This document shows, one piece after another, positions 34,725 to 42,937 of a DNA stretch of 64,000 nt. Under the pieces are notes generated by a model that saw nothing but the letters and a program-made list of their open reading frames with translations, was not told the origin of the DNA and ran no database searches. Within the stretch, counting starts at the first letter, position 1. Each line of letters begins with the position of its first letter. A program made the translations under genes and the position numbers. This DNA comes from Kribbella sp. CA-293567 (GTDB taxonomy: Bacteria; Actinomycetota; Actinomycetes; Propionibacteriales; Kribbellaceae), in NCBI RefSeq assembly GCF_027627575.1, contig NZ_CP114065.1:62001-126000 (forward strand), in the 5' to 3' direction.

Positions 34725-36062
34725 TTAACCGGCGGCTTGCTGGAGGGAGCGGGTGCGGCCGGGTGGGCGGGGTAGGCCGTAGTGGTCTCGGAGGGTGGTG
34801 CCGGTGTAGTCGGTGCGGAACAGGCCACGTTGCTGAAGGATCGGGACTACCTGGTCGGCGAAGACCTGCAGGCCGGAGGGGAGGACGGCGGGCATGATGT
34901 TGAAGCCGTCTGCCGCGCCGGCGTCGAACCAGTCCTGGATCGCGTCGGCGACCTGCTCAGGAGTGCCGCTGAAGGTTCGGTGACCGCGGCCGCCGCCCAG
35001 GCGGCCGATCAGCTGGCGAACGGTGAGTTTTTCGCGGCGGGCGAGGGTGACGATCAGGGTGTAGCGGCTCTTGGCGCCCTCGATCTCGTCCTCGGCGGGG
35101 AGCTCCGCGGGAAGTTGCTGGTCCAGCGGGAGGTCCTCGGGCGCGACGCGGAGTGTCTTGGCGAGTTGCCGGCGGGCGTACTCGGGCTTGATCAGGTCGT
35201 CGAGCTCGCGTTCCAGCCGCAGCGCCTCCTCCTCGGTGCCGCCGATCACCGGGACGATGCCGGGTAGGATCTTGATCGCCGAAGGGTCGCGACCGAGCGC
35301 GGCGGTGCGGGCCTTCAGGTCGGCGTAGAAGGCCTGTGCGTCCTCGAGGGTCTGCTGGGCGGTGAAGACAGCTTCGGCGTACCGCGCGGCCAGCCCCTTG
35401 CCGTCCTCGGACGAGCCGGCCTGCACGATCAGTGGATGACCCTGCGGTGACCGCGGCAGGTTGAGCGGTCCGTGCACCTGGAAATGCCGCCCGACGTGCT
35501 CGATCGGCCTGACCTTGGAGTCGTCACCCCAGACGCCGGACTCCTTGTCGGCAATGGTCGCGTCGTCCTCCCATGAGTCCCACAGCTGGTAGGCGACCTC
35601 GAGGAACTCCGCCGCCCGGTCGTACCGCTCCGCGTGCGTGGGCTGGTCGGCCAGGTTGAAGTTCTTCGCCGCGTCCGGGCCCGCGGTGGTGACCACGTTC
35701 CAGCCCGCGCGCCCGCCGCTCACGTGGTCGACGCTGGCGAACCGGCGGGCCAGGTTGTAGGGATCGTTGTACGTCGTACTGGCGGTCGCGATCAGCCCGA
35801 TCCGCGACGTCGCCGCCGCGATCGCGGTGAGCAGCACGGTCGGCTCCAGCGAACCGGCCGGACGGCGCCCCACGTCGCCGATCAGCTGCGGTGAGTCCGC
35901 GAAGAAGATCGAGTCGAACCTGCCGCGCTCCGCGATCCGCGCCAGGTTTTGGTAGTGCGCCACGTCGGTGTTCGCGACGGGATTGCTCTCCGGCAGGCGC
36001 CAGGAAGCTTCGTGGTGTCCGGTGCTCATCAGGAAGGCGTTCAGGTGCAACTGGCGGCTCAC
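34725..36062 (-). CDS. FMN-dependent (LLM class) monooxygenase, NtaA/SnaA/DszA-like
   Basis: A 445-residue luciferase-like monooxygenase using FMNH2 supplied by a flavin reductase. It shows family features: SFFADSP-like IFFADSPQL, RIGLIATASTTYNDPYNLAR, SGGRAGWNVVTT and HPLIVQAGSSEDGK. It is the last gene of the organosulfur-type operon, overlapping the ATPase by 4 nt (GTGA). The likely reaction is oxidative desulfonation or C-S/C-N cleavage of an imported compound. NtaA/DszA similarity is stronger than SsuD, so the substrate is open. Confidence 0.88.
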   Translation of the reverse strand: MSRQLHLNAFLMSTGHHEASWRLPESNPVANTDVAHYQNLARIAERGRFDSIFFADSPQLIGDVGRRPAGSLEPTVLLTAIAAATSRIGLIATASTTYNDPYNLARRFASVDHVSGGRAGWNVVTTAGPDAAKNFNLADQPTHAERYDRAAEFLEVAYQLWDSWEDDATIADKESGVWGDDSKVRPIEHVGRHFQVHGPLNLPRSPQGHPLIVQAGSSEDGKGLAARYAEAVFTAQQTLEDAQAFYADLKARTAALGRDPSAIKILPGIVPVIGGTEEEALRLERELDDLIKPEYARRQLAKTLRVAPEDLPLDQQLPAELPAEDEIEGAKSRYTLIVTLARREKLTVRQLIGRLGGGRGHRTFSGTPEQVADAIQDWFDAGAADGFNIMPAVLPSGLQVFADQVVPILQQRGLFRTDYTGTTLRDHYGLPRPPGRTRSLQQAAG

Positions 36063-36781
36063 AGTGATACTCCCAAGGCATCGAGAAGTTCGGTCCGGAC
36101 CGCGGCGAAGCCCGGGTCGGCGGGACTGCGGGGCTGGTCGAGCTCGATCGTCTGTTCGGCGACGATCCGGCCTTCGTCGAGCACGATCACCCGGTCGGCA
36201 AGCACGATGGACTCGTCGACGTCGTGAGTGACCAGCAGGACGGCGGGCTGGTGCGCGGCGCAGAGCTTCCGCAGCAGGACGTGCATCTTCAACCGGGTCA
36301 GCGCATCCAGCGCTCCGAACGGTTCGTCGGCCAGCAACAGAGCCGGTTCGCGCACCAGGGATCTGGCCAGCGCGACCCGTTGCTGCTCGCCACCGGACAA
36401 CTCGTTCGGCCAGGCCTGCTCGCGACCCGCCAGCCCCACCTCGGCGAGACTCTGCCGACCGCGCTCGCCGGCGTTCTTCAGCCCCAGCAGGACATTCTCC
36501 AAAACCCGGGCCCAAGGCAACAAACGGGAGTCCTGGAAGACCACCGACACGTTCTCCGGTACGACGAGTTCGCCGGAGCCCTCGACGTCGTAGTCCAATC
36601 CGGCCAGAGCGCGGAGCAGAGTGCTCTTGCCGGAGCCACTTTTCCCTAGCAGGGCAACAAATTCGCCGGGTTCGATACTCAGGTCGAGATCATCGAGGAC
36701 CACTCGGTCGTCGTAGCGGCGAGTCAGGCCGCGAACCTCGACGGCCTGCTTCAGGGTCAGTCCGCCAGTGTGCGTCGCCAT
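36059..36781 (-). CDS. ABC importer ATPase, SsuB/TauB-like
   Basis: A 240-residue ATPase of the nitrate/sulfonate/taurine importer group. Walker A is LLGKSGSGKSTLL, Q-loop VVFQDSRLLPW, signature LSGGEQQRVALARSL and Walker B LLLADEPFGALDALTR; the H-loop is VTHDVDES. The QDSRLLPW segment is typical of SsuB/TauB. It overlaps the permease gene by 25 nt and the monooxygenase gene by 4 nt. It energises the import of a sulfonate-like compound. Confidence 0.92.
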   Translation of the reverse strand: MATHTGGLTLKQAVEVRGLTRRYDDRVVLDDLDLSIEPGEFVALLGKSGSGKSTLLRALAGLDYDVEGSGELVVPENVSVVFQDSRLLPWARVLENVLLGLKNAGERGRQSLAEVGLAGREQAWPNELSGGEQQRVALARSLVREPALLLADEPFGALDALTRLKMHVLLRKLCAAHQPAVLLVTHDVDESIVLADRVIVLDEGRIVAEQTIELDQPRSPADPGFAAVRTELLDALGVSL

Positions 36782-37605
36782 GACAGTGCCTTCCTCTGGA
36801 CCAGCCGGACGGCTCCGTCGGACAGCAGGCCGAGCGCGCCGTAGAGAACCAGGCCGACGATGATGATGTCGGTCTGGCCGTAGGTGCGGGCCAGCTCCAT
36901 CATGTAGCCGATCCCGCTGGTGGAGTTGATCTGCTCGACCACCACGAGCGCCAGCCAGGCGCCGGTCACCGCGAAGCGCAGGCCGAGCAGGAAGCCCGGC
37001 AGCGCGCCGGGCAGGACCACCCGGCGGATGAAGTGCCAGCGGGACAGGCCGACGGTCTCGGCGAGTTCGACGTACCGGCTGTCGATCGTGCGCAGCCCGT
37101 TGTGGGTGTGGATGTAGATCGGCACGAAGACGCCGAGCGTGATCGTGACCACCTTCATCGTCTCGCCGATCCCGAGCCAGAGGATCAGCAGTGGCAGCAG
37201 CGCGAGCGACGGAATCGCGCGCTTGATCTGGATCGGGCCGTCGAGGATCGCCTCGCCGACGCGGCTCAGCCCCGAGAGCAGGGCCAGGACCGTGCCGAGC
37301 AGGATGCCGAGGCCGAGGCCTGCGAGAGCGCGCTGGGCCGAGGTCAGCAGGTTGGACTGCAGCCTGCCGTCGGCGATCAGGTCGCCGGTGGTGGTGACGA
37401 CCGTCCACGGCGCCGACAGGATGCGCGGGTCGAGCAGGCCGGTCGCCGAGCCGATCGACCAGCTGATCAGCAGCAGGACCGGCCCGATGGCGGCGCCGAA
37501 CTTGATCTGCCGGCCCGGCCCGAGCCGGCGCCGACGACGTACGGGCTGGACGACGGCACGGCGACCGTGGTCGGCGCGGATGCCGGGAATGGCCAGCTGC
37601 GTCAT
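36757..37605 (-). CDS. ABC importer permease, SsuC/TauC-like
   Basis: A 282-residue inner-membrane permease with about six helices and the BPD permease EAA-like loop VELAETVGLSRWHFIRRVVLPGALP. It forms the channel with the SsuB-like ATPase. The N-terminus is basic. Its start overlaps the end of the binding-protein gene by 4 nt (ATGA). Confidence 0.92.
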   Translation of the reverse strand: MTQLAIPGIRADHGRRAVVQPVRRRRRLGPGRQIKFGAAIGPVLLLISWSIGSATGLLDPRILSAPWTVVTTTGDLIADGRLQSNLLTSAQRALAGLGLGILLGTVLALLSGLSRVGEAILDGPIQIKRAIPSLALLPLLILWLGIGETMKVVTITLGVFVPIYIHTHNGLRTIDSRYVELAETVGLSRWHFIRRVVLPGALPGFLLGLRFAVTGAWLALVVVEQINSTSGIGYMMELARTYGQTDIIIVGLVLYGALGLLSDGAVRLVQRKALSWRRTLAD

Positions 37606-38654
37606 TTGGCCGCCGCCTTGATCGCGTCGGACGCCACCGTCTGGAAGCGCAGGTCGTAGAGGTCGGCCGCCTGGATCACCTTGTTGCCGGTCTCCTTGGC
37701 GAGCAGCTCGATCGTCTCCTGCTGCCGCTTGATCGCTTCGCTCCAGTCAGCACTGATGTCGGGGTGCCCGGCGTTCTGGACCAGCCACTGACCATCGGCC
37801 TCGGTGAGCCCCTGGTCCTTGACGTAGTACCCCTCGATCCACTCCTTCGGGTGCTGGTCGATCCACTGCTGGGCAACGCCCCAGGCTGCGACGTACGCCC
37901 GGATCGCGGCCGCCTTGCCGGCGTCCTCGAGTGATTCGGCCGGCCCGTAGAGATGAGTCGCGTCGTCCCTGATCCCGTGCCGGATCGTGGTGGCGCCGTC
38001 CTTGCCGTACTTCGCCAGGTAGCGCTTGATCTGTACGCCGCCGATCGGCGCGACCTCCACCTGCTTGGCGGCCAGCGCGCTCGCGTAGACGTCGCCGGTG
38101 CTCGGCAACTCGACGAACTCGACGTCCTGCTTGGTCAACCCGGCCTTCTTCAGCGCCTTGAGCACCAACGCGCCCTGCGCCTGGCCGGGACTGTAGGCGA
38201 TCTTCTTGCCGCGCAGGTCGGCCAGCGTCCGCACCTGTACGCCGGGAGCGACGCCCAGCTGGTAGATCGGGTGGTCGACCGCGTCCTGGCGGAACTTGGA
38301 GGCGACGATCTTCACCCGCAGTCCGGTCCAGGTGGCGTGGATCGACGGGATCTCGGCGACCGAGCCGAGATCGAGCGCCTTGGCGCGGAACGCCTCGGTG
38401 GTCTGCGGACCACCGCTCAGGTTGGCGAACTGGACGTACTTCGAGACCTGCTCGAGCCGGCCCGACAGCTTGAGCGCGACCTGGGTGGCCGGATCGCCGA
38501 CCACGATCCTGGTCCCGTCCGGTACGTCGGTCGGCAGCGCCGCGTCCAGTGCGAGCTTGGGGCCGCCCCCGGCCTGGGCGTCGCCGCCGCAGCCGGAGAG
38601 CAGGGTGAGCGCGGTCACGGCCGCGGCCAGTACTACGAAGGGTTTCTTGGGCAT
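37602..38654 (-). CDS. ABC importer substrate-binding lipoprotein, SsuA-like
   Basis: A 350-residue periplasmic-type binding protein of the NMT1/SsuA fold. The N-terminus has a signal peptide ending in lipobox LLSGC at Cys 22, so the mature protein is anchored to the outer face of the membrane. Features include RIVVGDPATQVAL, DLRGKKIAYSPGQAQG and a C-terminal helix region. It captures an alkane- or aromatic sulfonate-type ligand for the operon's permease. ATG 38654 starts the signal peptide. Confidence 0.9.
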   Translation of the reverse strand: MPKKPFVVLAAAVTALTLLSGCGGDAQAGGGPKLALDAALPTDVPDGTRIVVGDPATQVALKLSGRLEQVSKYVQFANLSGGPQTTEAFRAKALDLGSVAEIPSIHATWTGLRVKIVASKFRQDAVDHPIYQLGVAPGVQVRTLADLRGKKIAYSPGQAQGALVLKALKKAGLTKQDVEFVELPSTGDVYASALAAKQVEVAPIGGVQIKRYLAKYGKDGATTIRHGIRDDATHLYGPAESLEDAGKAAAIRAYVAAWGVAQQWIDQHPKEWIEGYYVKDQGLTEADGQWLVQNAGHPDISADWSEAIKRQQETIELLAKETGNKVIQAADLYDLRFQTVASDAIKAAAK

Positions 38655-38676
38655 GAGCTTCTTCCAGACAAGGGAT

Positions 38677-39237
38677 TCAGGAGGGCCGGTCGGTGGTCGC
38701 GTAGCGGCCGTCGTGGTACAGCAACGGCTCGTGCTCGCGGCGTTCGGCATGGATGGCGAGCCGGGCCACGACGAGGTGGTGATCGGCCACTGCGAAGCGA
38801 TGCTCGACGAGAGCGCGCAGGTAGCTGGGCGCCTCGTCCAGCACGGGTTCACCGGTCCGCAGGCGGGACCAGCGGGTCGGTTCGGCGAACCGGTCGATGC
38901 CGCTGGTGGCGAACCGGCCGGCGATCTCGTGCTGGCCGGCGTCGAGGAAGTTGATCACCAGGCTGTCGGCCCGGTGCACGGTCGGCCAACTGGAGGCGGT
39001 GGTGGCGATCGAGAACGACACCAGCGGCGGCAACAGGCTGACCGAGACCAGCGAGGTCGCGGTGAAGCCGACCGGGCCGTTGCCCGCGTCGGCGGTGATC
39101 ACCACCACGCCGGCCGCGTGCCGGCGGAACACCGCGCGGAAGATGCCGGCGTCGACGCTCCGCTCCACTGGTGGATTCGGGACGATGCTCAAGCCGGGAC
39201 GAGCAGGCAGGGCAGGGTTGATCGCATGGACGGACAT
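38677..39237 (-). CDS. Flavin reductase (SsuE/HpaC-type)
   Basis: A 186-residue flavin reductase-like FMN-binding split-barrel enzyme with GPVGFTATSLVSVSLLPPLVSFSI and the characteristic TASSWPTV. It supplies reduced FMN to the monooxygenase encoded at the end of the same operon. ATG 39237 follows GGGAGAG. It is the first protein gene after the leader peptide. Confidence 0.9.
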   Translation of the reverse strand: MSVHAINPALPARPGLSIVPNPPVERSVDAGIFRAVFRRHAAGVVVITADAGNGPVGFTATSLVSVSLLPPLVSFSIATTASSWPTVHRADSLVINFLDAGQHEIAGRFATSGIDRFAEPTRWSRLRTGEPVLDEAPSYLRALVEHRFAVADHHLVVARLAIHAERREHEPLLYHDGRYATTDRPS

Positions 39238-39392
39238 GTCTCTCCCTCGGGACGGGGCAGGGACGACCGGCCGCGGGCAGGCAGGCATGACCAGTTCGGG
39301 GTGACCGCGGCCGGGCGGGTGAAGTTGCAGCTGGCTCTCGAGGCCAGGAAGCGTCGTCGCCCGTCGTACGGACAGGCGGTGGTGCGGTGGTG

Positions 39393-39464
39393 CTAGCGAC
39401 AGGTGGCGCTCGCGGTGCGCATCATGTCGATGACGCGGCGGCGAGTGAGCAGACAACTTGTCAT
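39393..39464 (-). CDS. Cys-terminating leader peptide of the sulfur operon
   Basis: A 23-codon ORF too short for standard callers. Its end, LTRRRVIDMMRTASATCR, matches the pattern LTRR-x-V-D-x-x-R-x-A-S-A-x-C-R of the putative leader peptides found before sulfate and organosulfur operons in actinomycetes. Translation pausing at the Cys codon when cysteine is short would couple sulfur status to expression of the downstream flavin reductase/ABC/monooxygenase genes. A Cys also lies at residue 4. Stop TAG at 39393-39395, 155 nt before the flavin reductase start. Confidence 0.85.
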   Translation of the reverse strand: MTSCLLTRRRVIDMMRTASATCR

Positions 39465-39577
39465 GTCAGTCAGCTTCTCATCAAAGTAGACTGGATAACT
39501 AGACAATCTCGTCAGGCGATACGGCACGCCGCCCAGCCCCCTCACACCAGCGACCGTGGGTGCGTTCTACTGACGTG

Positions 39578-40072
39578 ATGATTTCGGAGATGGTGAGGCT
39601 GCCGCCGTTCCAGGCGCTCGTGGACGATCACTGGCGCGACGTCGCCAGGCTCGCCCGCGCGCTGGCCGGACCGGTCGACGGTGACGACGTCGCCCAGCGC
39701 GCCTGGGAGAAGGCCTTCGCCGCGTACCCGAACCTCACTTCGGCCCGGAACCTGCGCGGCTGGCTGCTCACCATCACCGCTCGCTGCGCGACCGATCTGC
39801 ACCGGGCCCGCAAACCGCAGACGCCGCTGGACGACGCGCCGCCGATCACCGTCGATGGCCCGGAGGCCGCCGACTTCCCCGATCCGGGCCTCTGGCGCGC
39901 GGTACAAAACCTGCCCGAACGGCAGCGCGTCGCCGTCACCCTCAAGTACGTCGGCGACCTGGACCACCACGGCGTGGCCGCCGCCCTGGACACCACGCCC
40001 GCCGCATCGCGCCGACTCGTCAGCGATGCGCTCGCGACCCTGCGCACCGAACTCGGAGTGGACCATGACTGA
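39578..40072 (+). CDS. ECF-type RNA polymerase sigma factor
   Basis: A 164-residue sigma-70 family protein. Region 2 includes WRDVARLARALAGPVDGDDVAQRAWEKAF; region 4 includes LPERQRVAVTLKYVGDLDHHGVAAALDTTPAASRRL. It has no cytosolic anti-sigma neighbour. It overlaps the ogt gene by 8 nt, so the sigma factor is likely tied to alkylation-damage or related stress. ATG 39578 is chosen; ATG 39590 is possible. Confidence 0.8.
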   Translation: MISEMVRLPPFQALVDDHWRDVARLARALAGPVDGDDVAQRAWEKAFAAYPNLTSARNLRGWLLTITARCATDLHRARKPQTPLDDAPPITVDGPEAADFPDPGLWRAVQNLPERQRVAVTLKYVGDLDHHGVAAALDTTPAASRRLVSDALATLRTELGVDHD

Positions 40073-40631
40073 CCTCGAAGGCCGGCTGAGCCGGCTGACC
40101 GCTGGAGGCGCGCGACCGCCGGTACTGCCCGCCGCCGACGTCTCCTACGTCCTGCACGACACCCCCGTCGGCACGCTGCTGCTGGCGACCGCGGGCGGCC
40201 GGGTGGTGGCGAGCTCGTTCGGCGACGAGGAGACGCTGACCAACCGCCTCGCCCGGGCGATTTCCCCGCGCGTACTGCGTCAGCCGGCCGCGCTGGACGG
40301 CGTACGGCGTCAGCTCGACGAATACCTGACCGGTCAACGAAAAGCGTTCGAAGTGGAGATCGACCTGACGCTCGCGACGCCTTTTCAGCGCCTTGTGCTG
40401 GCCGATCTTCCGGATCACACCGGTTATGGCCGGACGACGACGTACGGACAACTCGCCGGCGCGATCGACCGGCCCAAGGCGGCCCGGGCGGTCGGTACGG
40501 CGCTCGGCGCGAACCCCTTGTGCGTGGTACTTCCCTGCCACCGGGTGATCGGCGCGAGCGGCGCGCTCACCGGCTATGCCGGCGGGCTGGACGCAAAACG
40601 CTTCTTGCTGAATCTTGAATCGAAACGGTGA
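40065..40631 (+). CDS. ogt: Methylated-DNA-protein cysteine S-methyltransferase
   Basis: A 188-residue O6-alkylguanine DNA repair protein. The active-site Cys lies in LPCHRVIG, with TTYGQLA, ARAVGTALGANP and the C-terminal GYAGGLDAKRFLL typical of the Ogt/MGMT domain. It irreversibly takes alkyl groups from guanine O6. It is translated with the upstream sigma factor and ends before a strong terminator. Confidence 0.93.
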   Translation: MTDLEGRLSRLTAGGARPPVLPAADVSYVLHDTPVGTLLLATAGGRVVASSFGDEETLTNRLARAISPRVLRQPAALDGVRRQLDEYLTGQRKAFEVEIDLTLATPFQRLVLADLPDHTGYGRTTTYGQLAGAIDRPKAARAVGTALGANPLCVVLPCHRVIGASGALTGYAGGLDAKRFLLNLESKR

Positions 40632-40687
40632 GTTTTCCGGCGGGTAGAGGATTTCCCCTATCCTGCAGAGCAAGCAGCGTGCTGCTG

Positions 40688-40729
40688 AGAAAGCGGCAGG
40701 TCCCCAATGTGGAGTGGGGACCTGCCGCT
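40688..40729. terminator. Bidirectional terminator
   Basis: A 17-bp perfect stem (AAAGCGGCAGGTCCCCA and its complement, ending TTT) around an 8-nt loop, between the convergent ogt and methyltransferase genes. Confidence 0.9.
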
Positions 40730-40732
40730 TTC

Positions 40733-41413
40733 CTAATCGTGGCTGGGCTGGTGGATTTCCAGGATCAGCCGGCGGCGGCCGCCCCATTCGCGTTTGTAGA
40801 CCTTGTAGTCCTTGATCCCGGCGGCCGAGCACAACCGGCCGTAGCTGGCCTCGTCGTGGATGAAGTGGACGCTGCTGCCGCCGAACTGCTCGGTGGTGAC
40901 GATCCGGTGCTCCGGGCCCTGCCGCAGCCCGTTGGCGATCTCCGAGGCCGTCGCCGGTCCCCAGACCGGACCCTCGATCACGGCCAGCCCGCCCGGCTTG
41001 AGCACCCGGGAGATCTCCCAGATCGTCGACATCTGCTCGTCCTCGGCGAACAGTTCGTGGAACGCGGTCCACAGGCAGATCACCGCGTCGAACGAGTCCG
41101 ACCGGTACGGCAGGTCGGTCATCGACCCGATCGCCCAGTCGATCGACAGTTCTTCCTCCCGGGCCTTGGCCTGACCGGCCCGGACCAGGTTCGGCGAGAT
41201 GTCCAGCCCGCGGACGACCTTGCCGGCCCGCCGCAGCGGCAGACTGATCCGGCCGTAGCCGCAGCACAGGTCCAGCACGGATTCCCGGCCCTGCAGAAGT
41301 TCCTCGACGGCGGTGATGACGGCGGCATCCCGTTCGGGTGTGGTGCGACTGGCCAGCCCCTCGACCCCGAGTTCTTCGTACTCGGCCCGGCTGCGCAGTG
41401 CAGAGTTCAGCAT
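40733..41413 (-). CDS. Class I SAM-dependent methyltransferase
   Basis: A 226-residue methyltransferase with the SAM motif I VLDLCCGYGRISLPL, motif II RGLDISPNLV, and a TDLPYRSDSFDAVICLW post-motif. The acceptor is unknown. ATG 41413 is adopted; a GTG at 41443 would add 10 residues and neither has a clear ribosome site. Confidence 0.8.
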   Translation of the reverse strand: MLNSALRSRAEYEELGVEGLASRTTPERDAAVITAVEELLQGRESVLDLCCGYGRISLPLRRAGKVVRGLDISPNLVRAGQAKAREEELSIDWAIGSMTDLPYRSDSFDAVICLWTAFHELFAEDEQMSTIWEISRVLKPGGLAVIEGPVWGPATASEIANGLRQGPEHRIVTTEQFGGSSVHFIHDEASYGRLCSAAGIKDYKVYKREWGGRRRLILEIHQPSHD

Positions 41414-41458
41414 TGCGCCAGTATCCCGGCCACGCTGGGTCACTGTCAGTACATGCTG

Positions 41459-42793
41459 CTAGATCGAGACCTTCCCGGTCTTGCGCCCGATCCGGCCGAA
41501 GAGGATCGCGGCCACCATCGAGACGACGATCGAGGTGTACGTCGCGCCGAGCCAGCCCGGTACCGGCCGATCGCCGAACACGGTCTGCTGGAGCTCGAGC
41601 CAGAACGGCGACCAGCCGTTGACCGTGCCGGGGTTGACCAACTGGTAGGCGACGAAGCCGAAGACCCAGGCCAGCGTGGGCTGCCAGCGGAACCTGGCGG
41701 TGTCGGAGACGTCCCAGTTCATCTTGCTGACCACGAAGAAGTCGGCGATCGCGACCGCGAACAACGGGATGAAGACCGAGCCGATCAGGTAGAGGAACTG
41801 GGTGTAGTTGCCCAGGTCAACGAAAAGCGCGAGACCGGTGGCCAGCGCGCCGATCGCGACCGAGAGCCAGCGCCGGTCGAGGTGCCCGACCAGGTTGTGC
41901 GCGGCCATCGTGGTCGAGTAGACGTTGGCGTAGGCCTCGTCGACCTCGTCCACCAGCAGCACGAACAGCGCGATCGCACCGGCCGGCAGGGTGACCAGCG
42001 CGGTGATCACGTCGGTGCTGTTGGTCTGCAGGGTCGCGACGGCGATCACACCGAGTGCGTAGTACAGGATCGCGGCCAGGCCGTAGCCGAGGGCCGATCC
42101 GGCGAAGGCGGCCTTGTTGGTGCGCGAGTGCCGGGTGTAGTCGGCGGCGAGCGGCGCGAACGAGACGACGCCGGCCGCGGCCAGGTCGACGCCGGGCCAG
42201 AAGCCGAAGACGCCTTCCTGCGGCAGGTCGTGCACCGGCTTGCTCAGCACCTGGATGAACAGGTAGACCGAGGCGAGCAGGACCAGCCAGACCATGAACT
42301 TGCGCAGCAGGCGGACGCTGCCGAGCGGACGCACGGCCATCGCGGTCGCGATCAGGCCCGCGATCAGCACGAACAGCCAGCGCCAGCGCTCACTCGTCAC
42401 CGCCACGGCCGCCTGGGAGATGACGATGATCTCCATCGTGGCCCAGCCGATGTTCTGCGCGATGTTGAGCACCGTCGGCGCGACCGAACCGCGGCGGCCG
42501 AAGATGCCTCTCAGGCTGACCATCGCGGGCGCGCCCGTGTGCGACCCGAAGACGGCCGCGCCGCCCAGTACGAGCGCGCCGATCCCACAGCCGACGACGA
42601 CCGCGATCAGGCCCTGCACCAGCGATCCCGTGTACGCCGCGACCAGGGCGCCGGTCACTGGGCCGAACAGCGAGATGCCGAGGTTGCCCCAGAGCGTGAA
42701 CTGGTCGAGGAAACCCAGCGTGCGTGGGGTGTCCGTGGTGAGGACCAGCGGCGCCTCGGTGGCAGTGGACGTGCGTGCAGCGGTAGTGGTCAT
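41459..42793 (-). CDS. cytX: NCS1 permease under TPP control (CytX-like HMP transporter)
   Basis: A 444-residue permease of the nucleobase-cation-symport-1 family, with 12 helices. Helix 1 region has FTLWGNLGISLFGPVTGALV and helix 3 region TVLNIAQNIGWATMEIIV. The sequence alone would read as cytosine/purine permease, but a full TPP riboswitch lies directly upstream. Together these point to CytX, which imports the thiamine precursor hydroxymethylpyrimidine. The symbol is an inference from that context. Confidence 0.88.
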   Translation of the reverse strand: MTTTAARTSTATEAPLVLTTDTPRTLGFLDQFTLWGNLGISLFGPVTGALVAAYTGSLVQGLIAVVVGCGIGALVLGGAAVFGSHTGAPAMVSLRGIFGRRGSVAPTVLNIAQNIGWATMEIIVISQAAVAVTSERWRWLFVLIAGLIATAMAVRPLGSVRLLRKFMVWLVLLASVYLFIQVLSKPVHDLPQEGVFGFWPGVDLAAAGVVSFAPLAADYTRHSRTNKAAFAGSALGYGLAAILYYALGVIAVATLQTNSTDVITALVTLPAGAIALFVLLVDEVDEAYANVYSTTMAAHNLVGHLDRRWLSVAIGALATGLALFVDLGNYTQFLYLIGSVFIPLFAVAIADFFVVSKMNWDVSDTARFRWQPTLAWVFGFVAYQLVNPGTVNGWSPFWLELQQTVFGDRPVPGWLGATYTSIVVSMVAAILFGRIGRKTGKVSI

Positions 42794-42802
42794 GGCTGAC
42801 CT

Positions 42803-42908
42803 GCTCCCTACGCCGGCATTACCCGGTCAGGTTCAGGCGGTCGGCGACCCGGCTGCGCTCAGCTCGTCGCCCTCTCAGCCCGCCAACATCGGTGCGAGCT
42901 CCCGCGGA
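42803..42908 (-). promoter_or_regulatory. TPP riboswitch (THI element)
   Basis: On the minus strand the conserved pieces occur in order: a closing-stem region, GCTGAGAGGGC, a variable P3-type stem, ACCGCCTGAACCTGACCGG, GTAATGCCGGCGTAGGGAG. The last piece carries the GGGAG Shine-Dalgarno 10 nt before the permease ATG. TPP binding should hide that site and block translation of the permease. Confidence 0.95.
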
Positions 42909-42937
42909 GGTTTTGTTACTTCGTCAACGATAGCCCG

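Noticed and set aside
36059..36062. Naming the monooxygenase operon ssu outright
   Set aside because: The importer is SsuABC-like, but the oxygenase is closer to NtaA/SnaA/DszA-type enzymes, so ssuD is not supported.
39376..39456. Longer N-terminus of the flavin reductase reaching 39456
   Set aside because: The extra residues are low-complexity and overlap the leader peptide in another frame. ATG 39237 has a good ribosome site and family match.
40628..42799. A 723-codon plus-strand open frame
   Set aside because: Antisense to the methyltransferase and riboswitch-controlled permease genes. The composition is typical of a shadow frame (Arg, Gly, Asp, Gln-rich without fold).
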